DNA from: Acanthaster planci
Taxonomy: Eukaryota; Echinodermata; Asteroidea; Valvatida; Acanthasteridae
Assembly: GCF_001949145.1 (NCBI RefSeq)
Contig: NW_019091363.1
Span: 2,638,902 to 2,702,901 of the forward strand
Direction of reading: 5' to 3'
Length of the DNA stretch: 64,000 nt
Every line of letters begins with the position of its first letter. Positions within the stretch are counted from its first letter, which is position 1. The position numbers and the translations under genes were made by a program. Positions 51,501 through 63,893 of the stretch are shown piece by piece. Below the pieces are notes generated by a model. That model worked only from the letters and a program-made list of their open reading frames with translations, made no database searches and was not told the origin of the DNA.

Positions 51501-54500
51501 CTTTAACCAGTAACTTGCTACAGTGTGCCTACATGTACCTGTATATAAATGGAAGATTTATGATACGTGCATTGAACCGTGGCAAATGCCTTGCAGCTGC
51601 CCATTTTGCAGTATGCAGCAAATGCTGACAGTGAGGTGGGATGTACGTTATAAATAATGAATTGTTCCAAGTCGTTATTGAGATTGAGTTCCTCTATGAA
51701 ATTGCCTCTTCACCAACGACTCACTGTTGGCTTGCAACTAGGCCAGTCCATAATTTAGGAGTGTCATAGTCACGACACCAGCAACACTTGAAGTCATCTC
51801 ATCTCTCCAGAGTACATGTACTTGTACACAAAAAAGCTAGCCGGGCTCAAACCTTCATACATGTATACTCACGTTATTTACTGTCTGTACATGTACCCTT
51901 TGTTGGAGTAGCTTACACTTGGAAAGAGGATTTTGTTGGTTTGTTCATTTGTTGGGGTGTTTGTTTATTTTTCTGTCATAAAATCTTTGACTACTGCAGT
52001 GATGTGGAAGCTTTTTGTGAATACTGCAGGAGGCTGCATGAACCAGTTCATTTATTTGGTTCATTATGTTCAATACATCATACTTTGTACATATTTTACA
52101 GCATTTACCTGATCCGCCATTGGAGTGTTATTGTTAGGTTTTTACGGTTTCCTTTGAAATTCAACGAGCCATTTTTATGTCACCTGATGCTTTGTTTGAA
52201 AACTCTGGTGTTCGGGCAAAGAGAAAAATACGAATTGCTTTGTTATGGCTTTTGCGTATTTTCTCATTTGTTTTTTTTGCGTAACATGTAGTTCAGCGGC
52301 TGAATGCAGAGTTGCAGCACTATCAGGAGAAGTATATGCCTCTGGAAGAGAAGGAAAAGGTACAAAGACCAACAAAAATCCCACCCTAAAATGTGCTGTT
52401 AAAGTTTGATTTGTGCATTCAATTTTTAAATGAACCGACCGAAATCAAAGCAACGGAATTCCTTAAGGTCCCCCAAGGAAAACAGTGCTGTGATAACAAT
52501 GGAGCTGCATGGTAAACTGAAAAATATGACAGTGTTTTTAAAAACTGCCTTGTTCATTTCATCTTTTGTTGCTCTCTAGTTTAAACAATAAATCGTTTTT
52601 TCCCTTTTGCAAGTCCAATCATATTTACCAGTTAGTAATAGTTCTTTTAAGGCAAATCAGGTGGAATGAAGCTGAAATAAAGCATTCAAATCACATGAAG
52701 TATTGTTTCAAACATTCAAACAAGTTTGAATTATTCTTGTAAATGTTAATGCGTGGACCAAATCAATATTTTCCTTGGTATGTCTTTTTAATAAAAGTAT
52801 TATGGCATTGACAATGGCAATTGATAACAATTTTGTTGTTTTTTTTGTGTTAACATTCACAATTTTGTTCAGGGTTTAATATGATTTTGATGACTGTTTC
52901 CAGGCAAGCTTGCATACTTCAGCAGGTCCTCCGGCTCCATGGCTGACAAGTAAAAAGTAATCATTTGTGCCTTTTCCAGTTGTTGAAACCCAAGCAGTTC
53001 GCAATCCTCCAACAGGAGAAGAATTGAGGACTGTAGCCCAGGATGGACGCCAGTCTTCATTTACATTAATTCTAACCGACATTAAGAATATTAGTACCCT
53101 ACAATGTGAAGAAAATAACAAAAATGTTTTCCCACTTTAACCTGACGGAGAGAGCTGAAATTTCATTCACGTATTCCTAATGTCTGGAAGTACATGTACC
53201 CACTTGCTAGGTTTAGAATAAATATCTTTCGGTGACTGATCTGTAGGGAAAGTTTTTGCCAAAATTTCCGTATAGTATGATGAAGTGATATTCTGGATGT
53301 TAGTTGCAATCCCACGATGAAGACATCATCCAAGAATAAATATCATTCGGTGACTGATCTGTAGGAAATATATCACAATTCTGTCCTTTCGACATAAACA
53401 TCCAAACGCACCAGTACATGTACACATACATGTACAACTTCATCTGGCTCACTGCCACTTCAAGAATCACTCAAAATAATGTTTGGTATCTTTTGGTCTA
53501 GGAACCAGACTTGGCAGTTGCTGTGCATTTTTCAACCTCTTCCCCATCAGTTATTCCAGCTTGGCTTTCTACATGTATGCGTAGGGGCACACCGCTCTAC
53601 ACATGGTGAATAGGAATGCGTTTTGTGCCTGAGTGCTTAGTGCGAAGTTCATTCGAATTTTTACAGTAGACGCGATGGAAGCCTGAAATTGTGATGTACA
53701 TGTATATTTAACTTTCAACAAATATGTCACCCAAGGACATCTTTACATATACATGTACATACAATGTACATACTTATTCCAAACCTAGCTATTGAGCATA
53801 TGAATGAAATTTCAGCTTCATGAACGTTCTGATAAAATTTTGAAAAAAAAAAAAATTCCCAAAATTTCCGTATAGTATGATGAAGTGATATTCTGGATGG
53901 TACATTAGTTGGAATCCCATGATGAAGATATCATCCAACCTGGGCTGGGGGAAATGTATGTATGTAAAGTATATTGAAATATTGTTATATAGCAAACAAT
54001 ACTGAGAACATATCATTAAATGTAAGCCTAGCCTAGCAGGTGTAGCAGTGGATTCAAATGTAGATAGCCGATCTTGTACAGGTACATGTATTATGAAGTT
54101 GCACTACCTCATTGTCTGAAAATACACTGAGCAGCCCACAGTCAAAATGTGTGAAAAAGAACTTGACACCCACCACAGTCGTGTGACATGCACTTATTTT
54201 GACCTGTGTCTGAAATGGCCACTTTGTTGCATTGGCAGCTGGAGTAGTGTTTTATTTTCTCAATAGAGGAGCTTGAAAGTGAATTTTACTTTTTGTGTCA
54301 CCAGTTTATTATCGCCACTTATTGCTGAATATGATCACCAGCTGTCATCGCTACGGAAACAGATAAAAACATACAAGGTAGGCGTGCTTTAGCTCTCTTG
54401 AACTTTAACCTGACGGAGGGAGTTGAAATTTCATTCACATTTTCCTATTGTCTGGAAGAACCCACTTGCTACCGGTAGGTTTAGAGTAAATGTCTTTTGG

Positions 54501-57500
54501 TGACTGATCTTTAGAAAATATATCACAATTCTGTGCTTTCGACACAAACATCCAAACGTACATGTACAACTTAGTCCGACTCACTGCCACATCAAGAATC
54601 ACTCAAAGTAACACAGCTACATGTATCAGTATTATGTTTTGGAATGTTTGCTCCTAGTTCAGTGTAAACTATTTATGGCCATCTTTGAGAATAGCTTATT
54701 TCTGATATCATTACCCTTTTTGATGAATGAAGGAAAATATTTCTTTTTCATGAGAACAAATCGATGTGACCAGGCTTTATTAAAAATGTTTACATGGAAG
54801 TTGTTATGATTTTTTTTTCAGGCTGAACATGTGGAACTGTCTGGGAAAATTGACAAACTGGTGAATGAAAACAACAGGTGAAAATGATGAAAAGCTGCTC
54901 ATGTATTTAAAATCAATCTGATTTAATTTTGTTCAGATTTATAACAGTTGAGATTGGTACTGATTAAACCGTCATTAATGATTGATTATTGATAAGTCCG
55001 GATCAGGTTACTCAGGAAACTGAAAGTAGAAGCCTGGTCTACCTGGTGGTCCTAAATGAAATCTTCAGAGCCAATGGGACCAATTTATTGATCCTTACCG
55101 ATTTATATATTGGTCATTGATCAGCAATGGCCAACTTACCTGATCCAGTATTCAGGACCAGTTAGAGACAATCATATGTCCCAAGCTTGCAGCTTATTTG
55201 TTGATTAATCAACATTGATCAATTGTTTGATTGATGATCGATCAATCCTGCTCAGGTTACACAAGGAGTTGAAAGCCAGTATTCAGGGACAGCTAGAGGC
55301 AGTGCATCAAGTCTCTAGGGCAGACACCAGCATAATTGAAGAGCAACAACTTATCGACAATCTACAGAAGCAGATAACTCTAATCACACAGGTGAGTGAA
55401 GTGCAACGCCAGCATGTTATTTTGCTTTCAACATTATTTATTATATTCTGAAGCGTTGGTGTCTGAATTTATAATGTATAATAAAATTATACCCATGTGA
55501 TGATTGTCCTGTGAATGCCTTTTGAAAATATACCCCATAGTCAGTGCCAATGGGGAATTTTTCAGAAGTGTTGTAAAATTATCAAATTTTAAAGCAAACT
55601 CCGCTCTTTGCTTTGGTTTGTCAAGTTAATCTGTGTTTACCACTCATTGGTGGTTGTGAATCTTTCATTTAGTCCCATTACATGTTTTACATTCACCTTT
55701 TTAACGATAACCATGTCATATGTTTCAGTAATGTCAACGTATTGACTTAATCTGTAGGAGAAAGATTCTGCTGTGGAGATGTGGCAAGAAACAGTGCAAG
55801 AGTTAGACAGACTTGCCAAGGAACACAGGGTCAGTGCTGAGATCTTTCATGTATACTCTTCATCAGTCATTCTGTCCTTTTGTAAAATTTCCAGTCTAGA
55901 ATCCAGTCCTCTTTGCATGAACTTAACAATCCATCACTGTGCATGAATCTTGCGACGCATTCTTTGTTCTTCAGCTCCCATGGGGCATTACCCTCCATGC
56001 AAAGTACTTTTGGCTGGACTCTACTTTCCCCAGTTGTGCTGAATCCTCCAACACCCATTAGATTTTGAAGGATCTCAGAGACGGTCAGGAGGAGGGTTCT
56101 TACAAGACACGTTTTATATCAAGTTGTGGTACTTTCCTCGTCTTCTACCTCTGCAACCCAAAGTTTGAATACAATCAAGGTTGGCATGTGAATTGGGGTC
56201 TGATCAGTCCCGACCTGATCCCTTGGGGTTTCCCTGTTCCCAATAACCTATTGATGATACTGTATTTGTGTGCAGGATATGTTGGGGAACAATGAAGCTC
56301 AAACCCAAAGATACCAGGCTGTTCAGGTATGAAAATTCTTTTTCCACCTTGAATCCTGATCCCAAAATTGTATTGCTTAACTAAACTCAGAGTAGAAACA
56401 AAAATAAGGTCAAAGTTAAGTTCTTAGATGTTTTACCCTTCCCCGTCTGATTTTCTTTGGGTAGCAGTTTACTGTGAGTATTTCTTTTGAATTATTAGTG
56501 TACTGATTCTTTCTTTTTTTTCAGGAAAAAATGTCCGCCTTAATGAGTCAGAATCAAATCTTGGTGACTGGAAACCAAAAACTAGACATGGTAAGTGAGA
56601 AGGAGTGATTGCATTGGCAGATGAATGAAATTCACATGATGTAGGATTGCTGTAGTCATGATTTTGATCAGTGGGTTGAGTTACATGTACATTGGGATAT
56701 GGCCCTGATATCTCAGAGATTAACAGACCTAAACTATAATGACGTTACGCTTTGTATATGTATGTGCTTTCCCATAGGGATGGATGTGTCCTACCCTGCT
56801 GCCATAGGAAAGCACATATGTAAACAAAGTGTGATGATCATTATGTTATTGGTATATTCAGAATAGTTTTCACAAGCTTTAATTGGTTATGAAATCAATA
56901 CATTTTATGATTTGCAGAATGGAATAACCTTTTAAAAAGTTCGAATTAATTGAATACTTGCCATGCCCAAATAATTTCACTTGAAAGACTGTAAAGAAGT
57001 ATAACTCTAACTACTTAATTTTATTCATATAGGAGCCTATGAATCTGTCCGAATCCTCCGCTATGTAGAAACACAATGACACTTTGCTTTAGCTTTCGTA
57101 CTGTAGGTAATTCATGCCTCCTGTAAAGTACAAGTGTCTTGTACTAGTCTTGGGATCAAACCTTCCTCAATCTTGCAATCCTCCAATACCACTTGGCGGG
57201 GTTTGAAGCTTCTGGAAAGCTCCGGGCTGAAGAAACTGTGATTGGTCTGAATAGCTTAATTTGGCTGTTAAGTCCACTGATGCTCATGTTGGAAGTCGAG
57301 TTCCCCTGTGTCTTCTCTAATTGAGCCAAACTCTCTTATTTCTTGACCAGGCCAGTCAGCATCTCCAGCAGGTGATTGCCTCCCAGTCCCAAGAGCTAGA
57401 CACACTCAGGGATCACCTCAAGAGAGCCAGGACTGATCTCAGAGCAGCAAACCTACAACTGGCTGAGATGAGAAACACAGCTGAGAAGCTCAAAGAAGAA

Positions 57501-60500
57501 AATCTGGCCAAGGTACTAGCTGCTTTGGTTGTTTCGCATCATGTGCTCAGACCCTGAAGAGGGCATCGGAATGAGAAAATGCCAATCAATTGATAAACCT
57601 GTTTGAAAAATTGGAATTTCATTTTTAAATTTAACTTAAATTCAGGCCATTTAATAAGGGTGTCTGTCACAAATTCTGTAATGAATTAATGGACAGCACT
57701 TACTGTACACTTCTTTTTGTTTCAGTGACATGGTTGGCTTTTATGCTTTGGGAAAGACAAAACAATGAAATCTTTATATTGTCCAGTTTTAAGTACGGGT
57801 AAGATGGCAATTCAGAATTTGGAAACTTTAAGACGTTAATTTCACCTTACGAAACTCATGTCGTTTAAGAACAGACAATCTGAAAGACCCACTTTTTTTC
57901 CCATTCACATCATATTACTGCATCCTATTTTGGAATCATGGTTATCCCTTCCATCTGCTGCATCTTGGTCAAACACCTCTCAACATTTCACCATAAACAC
58001 ACTATCATCAACACCAGCTTAGCAATATCCTGTTTTTTTTCCTGTCAGGAGAGGGAGAGTCAACAGGCCAAAGGTCGAGAGGAATCAGCCGACAGTAGAT
58101 TGACACAGCTACAGGCTGTGGTCATGGACCTAGAACACAGGTAAGCTTTAATGCCATTCACTCTCCCTATGCGTCACGTCAACCGTACTCCAAACTATTA
58201 CCAAAGTGTTGTTAACAGCACCCCCTCCGGCACAGTTTTCTAAAAACCTGCAGGCCTCAGTTGGATGCGTTTCTTTCCTCCATAGATTAACTAATTTATC
58301 TGAAGAAAATGCCCAGTTGCTTGCCAACCTGAAGGAACAGGAGGAGAGGATGCGATCCTTACACCACAAGTGGTAAGCACGCAATAACACCGAGTATGAC
58401 CGAGCAAATGCCATCCATAAGCATCAGAACTTGGACTTTGTCTACTGATAAGGAAAATGTGATGATGGTGGGTGAAGCAACTGTGTTAAAGCGGTGTTCA
58501 GATCTGGCACATGACCACAGTGAACGTTGTAAAAGTATCTTAATTGTAGCCACACTGTTAAAGGAGCAGTGTGTTACAAACAATTTGCTGGACTGATTTC
58601 TGCTGTGCAGTGGCAAAGCTGAGCGGAGAGAGCATGAAGCATTGGCCCAGGTACGAGACAGCATCCAGATGGTGGAAAACGCTCTGCTTGAGAAAGATCA
58701 GGTCAGTCACTTGTTGGAATTTATTAGGATGTCTTTGAGATGTTGTTTAATGCTGTCGCACAGGCTTGTTAAAGTGTTGCTGATGGCCACGTTGTGGTTA
58801 AGACAATGTCTTTTTCTCTCTGGCAAAATGAAGTTCTTAATTTTAATTTTTTAATAACAGCTTTTAATTGGAAAAATCAGCCGACCCCAATATTGCTATT
58901 ATTCCAAAGGAAATGATGAGAACATTTCCAGATATTCAGTCTTCAGACATTGTCTCTCTGTATTGAGCCCCAGCCTTACCTTCCTTTACTGTCAGGCCCT
59001 GGTGCGCGAGCAGCAGAAGACTCATGAACTAGGCAGGCTCCAGGAAGCCCTGTCCAAGCTGATCAACGAGGCTGGCAAGAGAACCAGACAAGAGGTGGAC
59101 AACGTCAGGAAACAGTGCAACACCAACATTGGGAAACTCATGGAGGAGATACAGAGCCTAGAAATGGTAGAGAAGGGCTACAGTGGATCCCATCCATAGA
59201 GCTATATCTAGAAACCAGAGTGCCAACTTCTCATTTCTCCGTGCGAAGAAAATTTGACACCGTCCTGGGCGTAGACATTTTGAATCTATCTGCATGCTTG
59301 TAGCACATGTATAATCAAATAGAATGAATATCGAATAATGTATTCTAAATGCAACCCGCAAGGACAACCTATGCAAACATAGAGAAAAATGAAATGCTTA
59401 TTTACTGATTGTGCGTTCAGGTTTTCAGGTTTTTTGTTTGTCAGGTTTGTTGATGGATCGTTTCAGACTACTGACGCAGATATGCAAATAGTCGTACAAA
59501 AGCCGTACAAAATTTCAAGTTTTCCATAGGTTTGTGCACAAACAGGCATCACTTTGTACAGGAGTCAGTGCTCTAGTTTTTATATATAGCTCTGTGGTCC
59601 AAACCAACTGGCTGTGCCTCCGAGTAGAACATTCGCTGCTAAGGCTATGGCTTCCATAGGTGCATGTATTAGACATAGCCATACAAAGGTCAGTGGGAGG
59701 GGGTTTGGCTATGTGGAGTAGTTGGTGAGTCTGCTGTGAGTCGGGTCGAAAATTGATAAGACCTGAATTGTATGTAGGAATGTGGAGAGTTTTAAGACCG
59801 GGCTGAAGACGCACCTTTTTAAACAAGCATTTTTAGTTTCTAAGTATTGATTTTAACTGTGGTACATGTAGGTTTTATTTATTTCTTATTTATTTATTCA
59901 TTCATTTAATTATGTATTTCTTTATTTATACTTATACTGATGTACAGCACCTGGGAACAGCTTGATTGGATTGGGCGCTTTATAAATGTCAATTATTATT
60001 ATTTATTATGTATACCTGCCAACCGTTCTTGCCAATCGAAACTGTCCAAATTTTTACAGTTTTAGAATGCGAAACATCAGAACGTTCCAATTTCAAGTTA
60101 AAAAAAAAAAAATTCCTGGCAAAATGGGGCTGTATTGAAGAATAAATGAGGGTGCTATTTTCAAAAAAGGAGAACATCATTTACTTTGGCAAAATATTAC
60201 ATGTATGCAGTGAGAAACAATAAGCAGCTAGAATCTGGAATACAAATAAGCCTGACTTCAAAACCTCCACAGTTACCACACATTTGCAAGAGGACATTGT
60301 GCCAAGCTGCAATCTAACTGGCCTTTCTCTAAACAGGAGAATGCCGAGAAGCAAGCTGAGATTGAAAGAGCCATGAGGGAGAAGAGGGCAGTAGAACAAG
60401 AACTGGAAACAGTAAGTTGAGCACTCATGTAATCTTGATCGGTCTTAATCTTGATAAGCCGACATCAGTTACTGGCTCTATCCACTCTGTTCTCTCTCGT

Positions 60501-63500
60501 CATCATCTTATTCCTTGCATGAATGCAAATAAACTCCTGACAGTTTGTCTTCAGATCAAGGTGTTTTAAAAGCCATTAATTAATAATCTCCTGAAGGCAA
60601 ACGTAGACTACTCACAAGAAATCATAGTGTGGACAGCATAGCCAAAGTGCATGTGATTTTCATGTTAATATACACAAAACTAGTTTTCTTGTTAAGGATT
60701 CTAGGTCTATGTCAGCAGTTTAGTTCAAGTATTCTAGTACTTGATTTGAATCAGCAACCTCCAAAATGCCACACTTTTGACCTATCTAGCCCTATGATTG
60801 CGGTATTCAGTATTCAAACATTCCTCAGCGAAGTTATTAGAAACATTTTCATCCACATTATATGCGCAATAAACCTTAAACAGTCCACTGTTGTGTTTTT
60901 ATATTTGTTGTAATTATGAACTTACTGTTTCACTGAACTCCTGAACTGATTCTGCTGACAACAGGTGTACAAGGAGGGGACCAAGGGGCCGGATGACCAT
61001 CTGTATCAGGAGCTACAGGGTCGGGTTAACATAGCTGAAAGGATGAGATCACAGGCGGCAGTGCAAGTGCAGAAACTAGAGAAGGCTATGCAGAGAATGG
61101 AGAGCAGGTGAGATACAGTCAATCAATCAGTCAAGTAATCTAACAGTCAACTAATGCAAAGCTTTGGTACAGGTGCAGAAAGTGGAGAAAACTGCAAAAT
61201 ATGTCAGTCAGTCATTCCATCAGTCAGTCAAGTAATCAGACCCTCAACTAGTGCGAATGTACACTGGTTGTGTAGAAACCAGAGAATGCTACTCACTGAA
61301 TGGTTTGGAGAGCAGGTGAGCTAATCAATCAGTCTGGCCTGGTTAAAGGTCTTGGGAAAAGGTCTTGACTGCAACACTGGTAACTTCTGTCATAGCTGAT
61401 CACCTGCCACTGGCAGTCTTGACCCCTTAGGAAATGTAAGTGCAGTCCATTTTCAGCAAACTTCCTGGCTCTTCCCCTTCCACAGCCAAGAGGAGGAGAA
61501 GTCCCAGAGCCTCCTGATCAATGAGCAGCTGAAACAGCGGCTGGACAAAGTGGGCAAGGAATGTGAGGCAGTGTCAGAGGAGAGGCTGAGACTGACGGAG
61601 GTTGCGGATGATTACAAGAGACGACTCCTGACTGCCCAGAAGGAGAAAGCTGTAGCTGAGAGGAAGTGTCTGTCGCAGGTGAAGTTGAATGAGCCTTATG
61701 AATTGGGTTTTTCCCATAATAAGTTTGAAGTTGAGTTTGAAGTCTTGCACCGTAAAGAAAATGCATCTTTATCGTTTTCTCTCCAAAGGTTTCTCTGGGC
61801 TTTCAATACAGGTACTTTTGAAGAATTCCAGGTCACTTTATCAGAAAGAATTAAGATTGTTAGTGTTTCCTTTGACCACTTGCTGCCGGGTGGTTTGAAA
61901 AATGCAGTGCACATAATCGGGACTTTTCCAAGATTTTCAGTTTTAACAATTCTTCAACAATTCATCATTTCAACTAATGGACGTTTACACCCACATGAAT
62001 CACTTTCTGGTGGCCACTCTAGTCTGACAGACAAAATCTAATGACGCCGGAGTATTTCAGCCAGGCCTGCAGCCTGATAAAAAGAACCCAGATTGTGCAG
62101 TGTTATATAACTATCTTTTGTTCACAAACCTGGCACAGTGTGCTGCTGACCTCTTCAATAGGGGCCAGATTAGCATGCAGCGATGCTGTGTGGCTCATCG
62201 CTGCGGTGGTGGAGGGCATTTGTCCCCGGTGGTAATCTGCTCGCACTAAATGCCCACAACCGTGGTATACTGTTTCAAAACAAGGCTGGATTATCTCCAC
62301 TATTGACAGTGAAAAAATGTTGGTAATGCCCAGCAGCTCAATCTTTTGTGCCGTGCACGGTCTTTTGTTACAAGGCCCAGCTCTTTGTCCCAGTTTCGGG
62401 CTCCCCGGCTTCGTGTATAAAGCCTATGTGCTCAAAAACGGGTCCCGGGGCAGCAAGAGGTTAAAGGAGAAGTTAGCATTTGATTGCTATGTCTGAATGC
62501 TATGGCTATGGCTTGAAATAACACATGCACTTATAGTAGCCGCTGACTAGTGGCTACACCCACTTCCCATAGACACGTGTAGTAGATTCAGACATGGGTT
62601 GATGTCTTTGTTGGGCATACAGATGACGGCCATGCAGCAGGAGACGAGCCAGTTACGAGCGGAGTACGAAGCCAGGCTGGACAGCACCGAGCAAGGCAAC
62701 CGTCAGGCCATGAAGGAACTCCGAGAGATGCTGACCGCTCAGCAGAGGATGAGTGCAAAGTATGCACAGCAACTTGCTGTATTCCGTTGGGTCACTACAG
62801 CTGTTCCATTGGGCTGATACTTTGGGGTGGTACTACTAAGACCTTTATTTTTATGAATCTTTATCATTTTTTTTCATTAGTGTTGAAAAAAAGGAGTAGC
62901 ATTAATTACACTTGTCTATGATTGTTTAATGCTATACTTTTATATAACAGTACTTTTTACAAGACGCAACATGCTTCTGCTTATTGCCTTCATTATCATT
63001 CCTCTTTTTTTTGGACTAAAGATGGAGGGAGGAATCCAAAACACTTGCCCAGAAATTTGAGGCCAAAGTGAATGATCTCAGGTAAGTCCAGGGTAACCTT
63101 TACAGAGATCGTTTCAACAGTTTAGGACCAAAAATCTCTGATGTCTGTCCGTCCTTGTTTGGTTTTTAAATCTCTGATGTCTGTCCGTCCTTGTTTGGTT
63201 TTTAATTATTTGCTCATGACTATCACTGACACCAGGTTTTTTTGGGGGGGGGCTGTGTTAGTTTTGGATTACACAGGATGCACATCTGTTGGCTGTGCAT
63301 GACATTGGCTTTCTGTGCTCAAATGATGATGCTGACCTGATTATGCTTGACACCTCTCCAGAGTTCTTGTCAAGCTTGTCACAAGTCCCAGGGAATAAAC
63401 GGTAATATAGGGAATGCATTTGCCCAGTTCATTTTGAAAAGCAGGGTGATGGGAGACTGGATGACTTGTCTTAGACTTTGCAAGGAGTTGACATCAAAAT

Positions 63501-63893
63501 ATTGTTTCTCATGGATCAGTTGTCTATGGTTACGTTACCCGACAGATCAGAGATAGCCATGCACAAGCAGCGTTCGGAGGAACTGACATCACAACTCAGC
63601 CAGCAGAGGGAGATGTTTCTGGAGGTACGTCAGCTGGCATTTTCTTTCGACTTTTTCCATGCGCAAGTTTAGCCAAATTGCCAAGATGAATGTTTGACAT
63701 TCATCAGTCTAAGCAGCTTTACATTTCCTTGAATGGATAGTCTTGGTGTTGTGATATCTGTTGGTGATGTTTTCATGTTGTTTTATTCAATTTTTAGAGT
63801 GAGAGGAAGCAATCAGAGGAAGCAGAAACGATTCGCAAACTCAACCGCAAACTTGCCGATACTGAACTCAGGGCTGCCACTACAACTAAACAG
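48526..63893 (+). CDS. SCLT1: Sodium channel and clathrin linker 1 (SCLT1), 3' end outside window
   Basis: Coiled-coil protein of the distal appendages of the mother centriole, needed for cilium formation; in vertebrates also linked to clathrin and Nav1.8. Exons: 48526-48562, 52292-52359, (uncertain exon), 54305-54377, 54822-54877, 55256-55391, 55758-55829, 56276-56326, 56525-56590, 57351-57512, 58049-58140, 58286-58372, 58611-58701, 58996-59166, 60337-60411, 60965-61107, 61486-61678, 62623-62759, 63022-63081, 63546-63624, 63798-63893. About 648 codons are placed; human SCLT1 has 688. Matching blocks: FLRDQVQRLN at the start, PLIAEYDHQLSSLRKQIK, MWQETVQELDRL, GREESADSRLTQLQ, KEVDN-like QEVDNVRKQCNTNIGKLMEE, ENAEKQAEIERAMREKRAVE, RWREES-like KWREESKTL, and SEIAMHKQRSEEL. 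The frame is Glu/Gln/Lys/Leu-rich throughout. A donor follows 63893, so the last exon(s) lie beyond the window. Confidence 0.93.
48890..49612. repeat. Inverted GTACGAGTTGG arrays in SCLT1 intron 1
   Basis: Units of the form GTACGAGTTGGTC stand in tandem at 49519-49612 (four to five units). Copies in opposite orientation stand at 48893-48932. They bracket about 600 bp of AT-rich DNA, as the ends of a short non-autonomous element might. Confidence 0.6.
49743..49905. repeat. Fold-back element (hairpin) in SCLT1 intron 1
   Basis: Inner arms at 49792-49820 and 49825-49854 (ACTGTGGGGT, CGACATCCGCC, GCTCC) are reverse complements with about two mismatches and a 4-base loop. Weaker pairing extends outward to ACCGTGGT at 49753 against ACCACGGT near 49892. 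MITE-like. Confidence 0.8.
50126..52291. other. Right part of SCLT1 intron 1
   Basis: AT-rich intron DNA with many acatgtacatgta runs. A 167-codon open frame at 51788-52291 reads into SCLT1 exon 2 in a different frame and shows no domain; I treat it as chance. No RNA gene seen. Confidence 0.45.
52904..53052 (+). CDS. SCLT1: Candidate missing exon(s) of SCLT1, low support
   Basis: Exon 2 ends in phase 0 and the next sure exon (54305) needs two bases from before, so at least one exon of length 2 modulo 3 is missing. A micro-exon at 52904-52925 plus 52980-53052 would fit the phases and give ASLHTSA then VVETQAVRNPPTGEELRTVA. This loosely resembles the human segment between the two blocks (SVQKAV, TFENLVFD). 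The second donor (GTCTTC) is poor, so this is a guess. Confidence 0.3.
53139..53480 (+). repeat. Dispersed repeat, copy 1 (SCLT1 intron)
   Basis: Begins TTTAACCTGACGGAG and ends CAAGAATCACTCAAA. The same landmarks in the same order (CATTCAC, GTCTGGAAG, GGTGACTGATCT, ATATATCACAATTCTG, CATCCAAACG) recur at 54403-54610. This copy also contains a block (CCGTATAGTATGATGAAGTG) found again at 53855-53940. Confidence 0.85.
53855..53940 (+). repeat. Dispersed repeat, partial copy (SCLT1 intron)
   Basis: Carries AAATTTCCGTATAGTATG, GATATTCTGGATG, TTAGTTG and GAATCCCATGATGAAGA, matching 53259-53333 with few changes and a small insertion. Confidence 0.85.
54403..54610 (+). repeat. Dispersed repeat, copy 2 (SCLT1 intron)
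   Basis: Shorter version of the 53139-53480 repeat lacking its middle block. The two copies lie in direct orientation on either side of the exon at 54305-54377. Confidence 0.85.
59500..60008 (+). mobile_element. LINE 3' end (L2/CR1-like) in SCLT1 intron
   Basis: The plus strand reads RVLRPGLKTHLFKQAF (about 59788-59835), the usual last motif of L2/CR1-type reverse transcriptases. AT-rich 3' sequence follows, then TTGGGCGCTTTATAAATGTC and a TTA repeat tail at 59993-60008. Upstream coding parts are broken or absent. Confidence 0.65.
61160..61330 (+). repeat. Degenerate copies of SCLT1 exon 61-kb 3' end and its donor
   Basis: After the exon ending at 61107 the intron repeats its end in decayed form: GGTGCAGAAAGTGGAGAAAAC (61172 onward), then TGGAGAGCAGGTGAG (61305-61319). 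Between them TCAGTCAAGTAATC and the CAACTA-TGC motif recur. Three successive units of about 100 bp suggest an internal tandem duplication across the exon/intron border. Confidence 0.65.
63132..63203 (+). repeat. Perfect 36-bp tandem duplication
   Basis: Two adjacent, identical 36-bp units (start aaatctctgatgtctgtccg) in the SCLT1 intron after the exon at 63022-63081. Recent slippage or an assembly artefact. Confidence 0.95.

Noticed and set aside
51788-52291. 167-codon plus-strand open frame
   Set aside because: Phe/Leu/Cys-rich translation of intron DNA ending at the SCLT1 exon 2 acceptor; no domain.
61550-62041. 163-codon open frame beginning in a SCLT1 exon
   Set aside because: The first part is SCLT1; the rest is read-through past a good donor at 61679 into intron.
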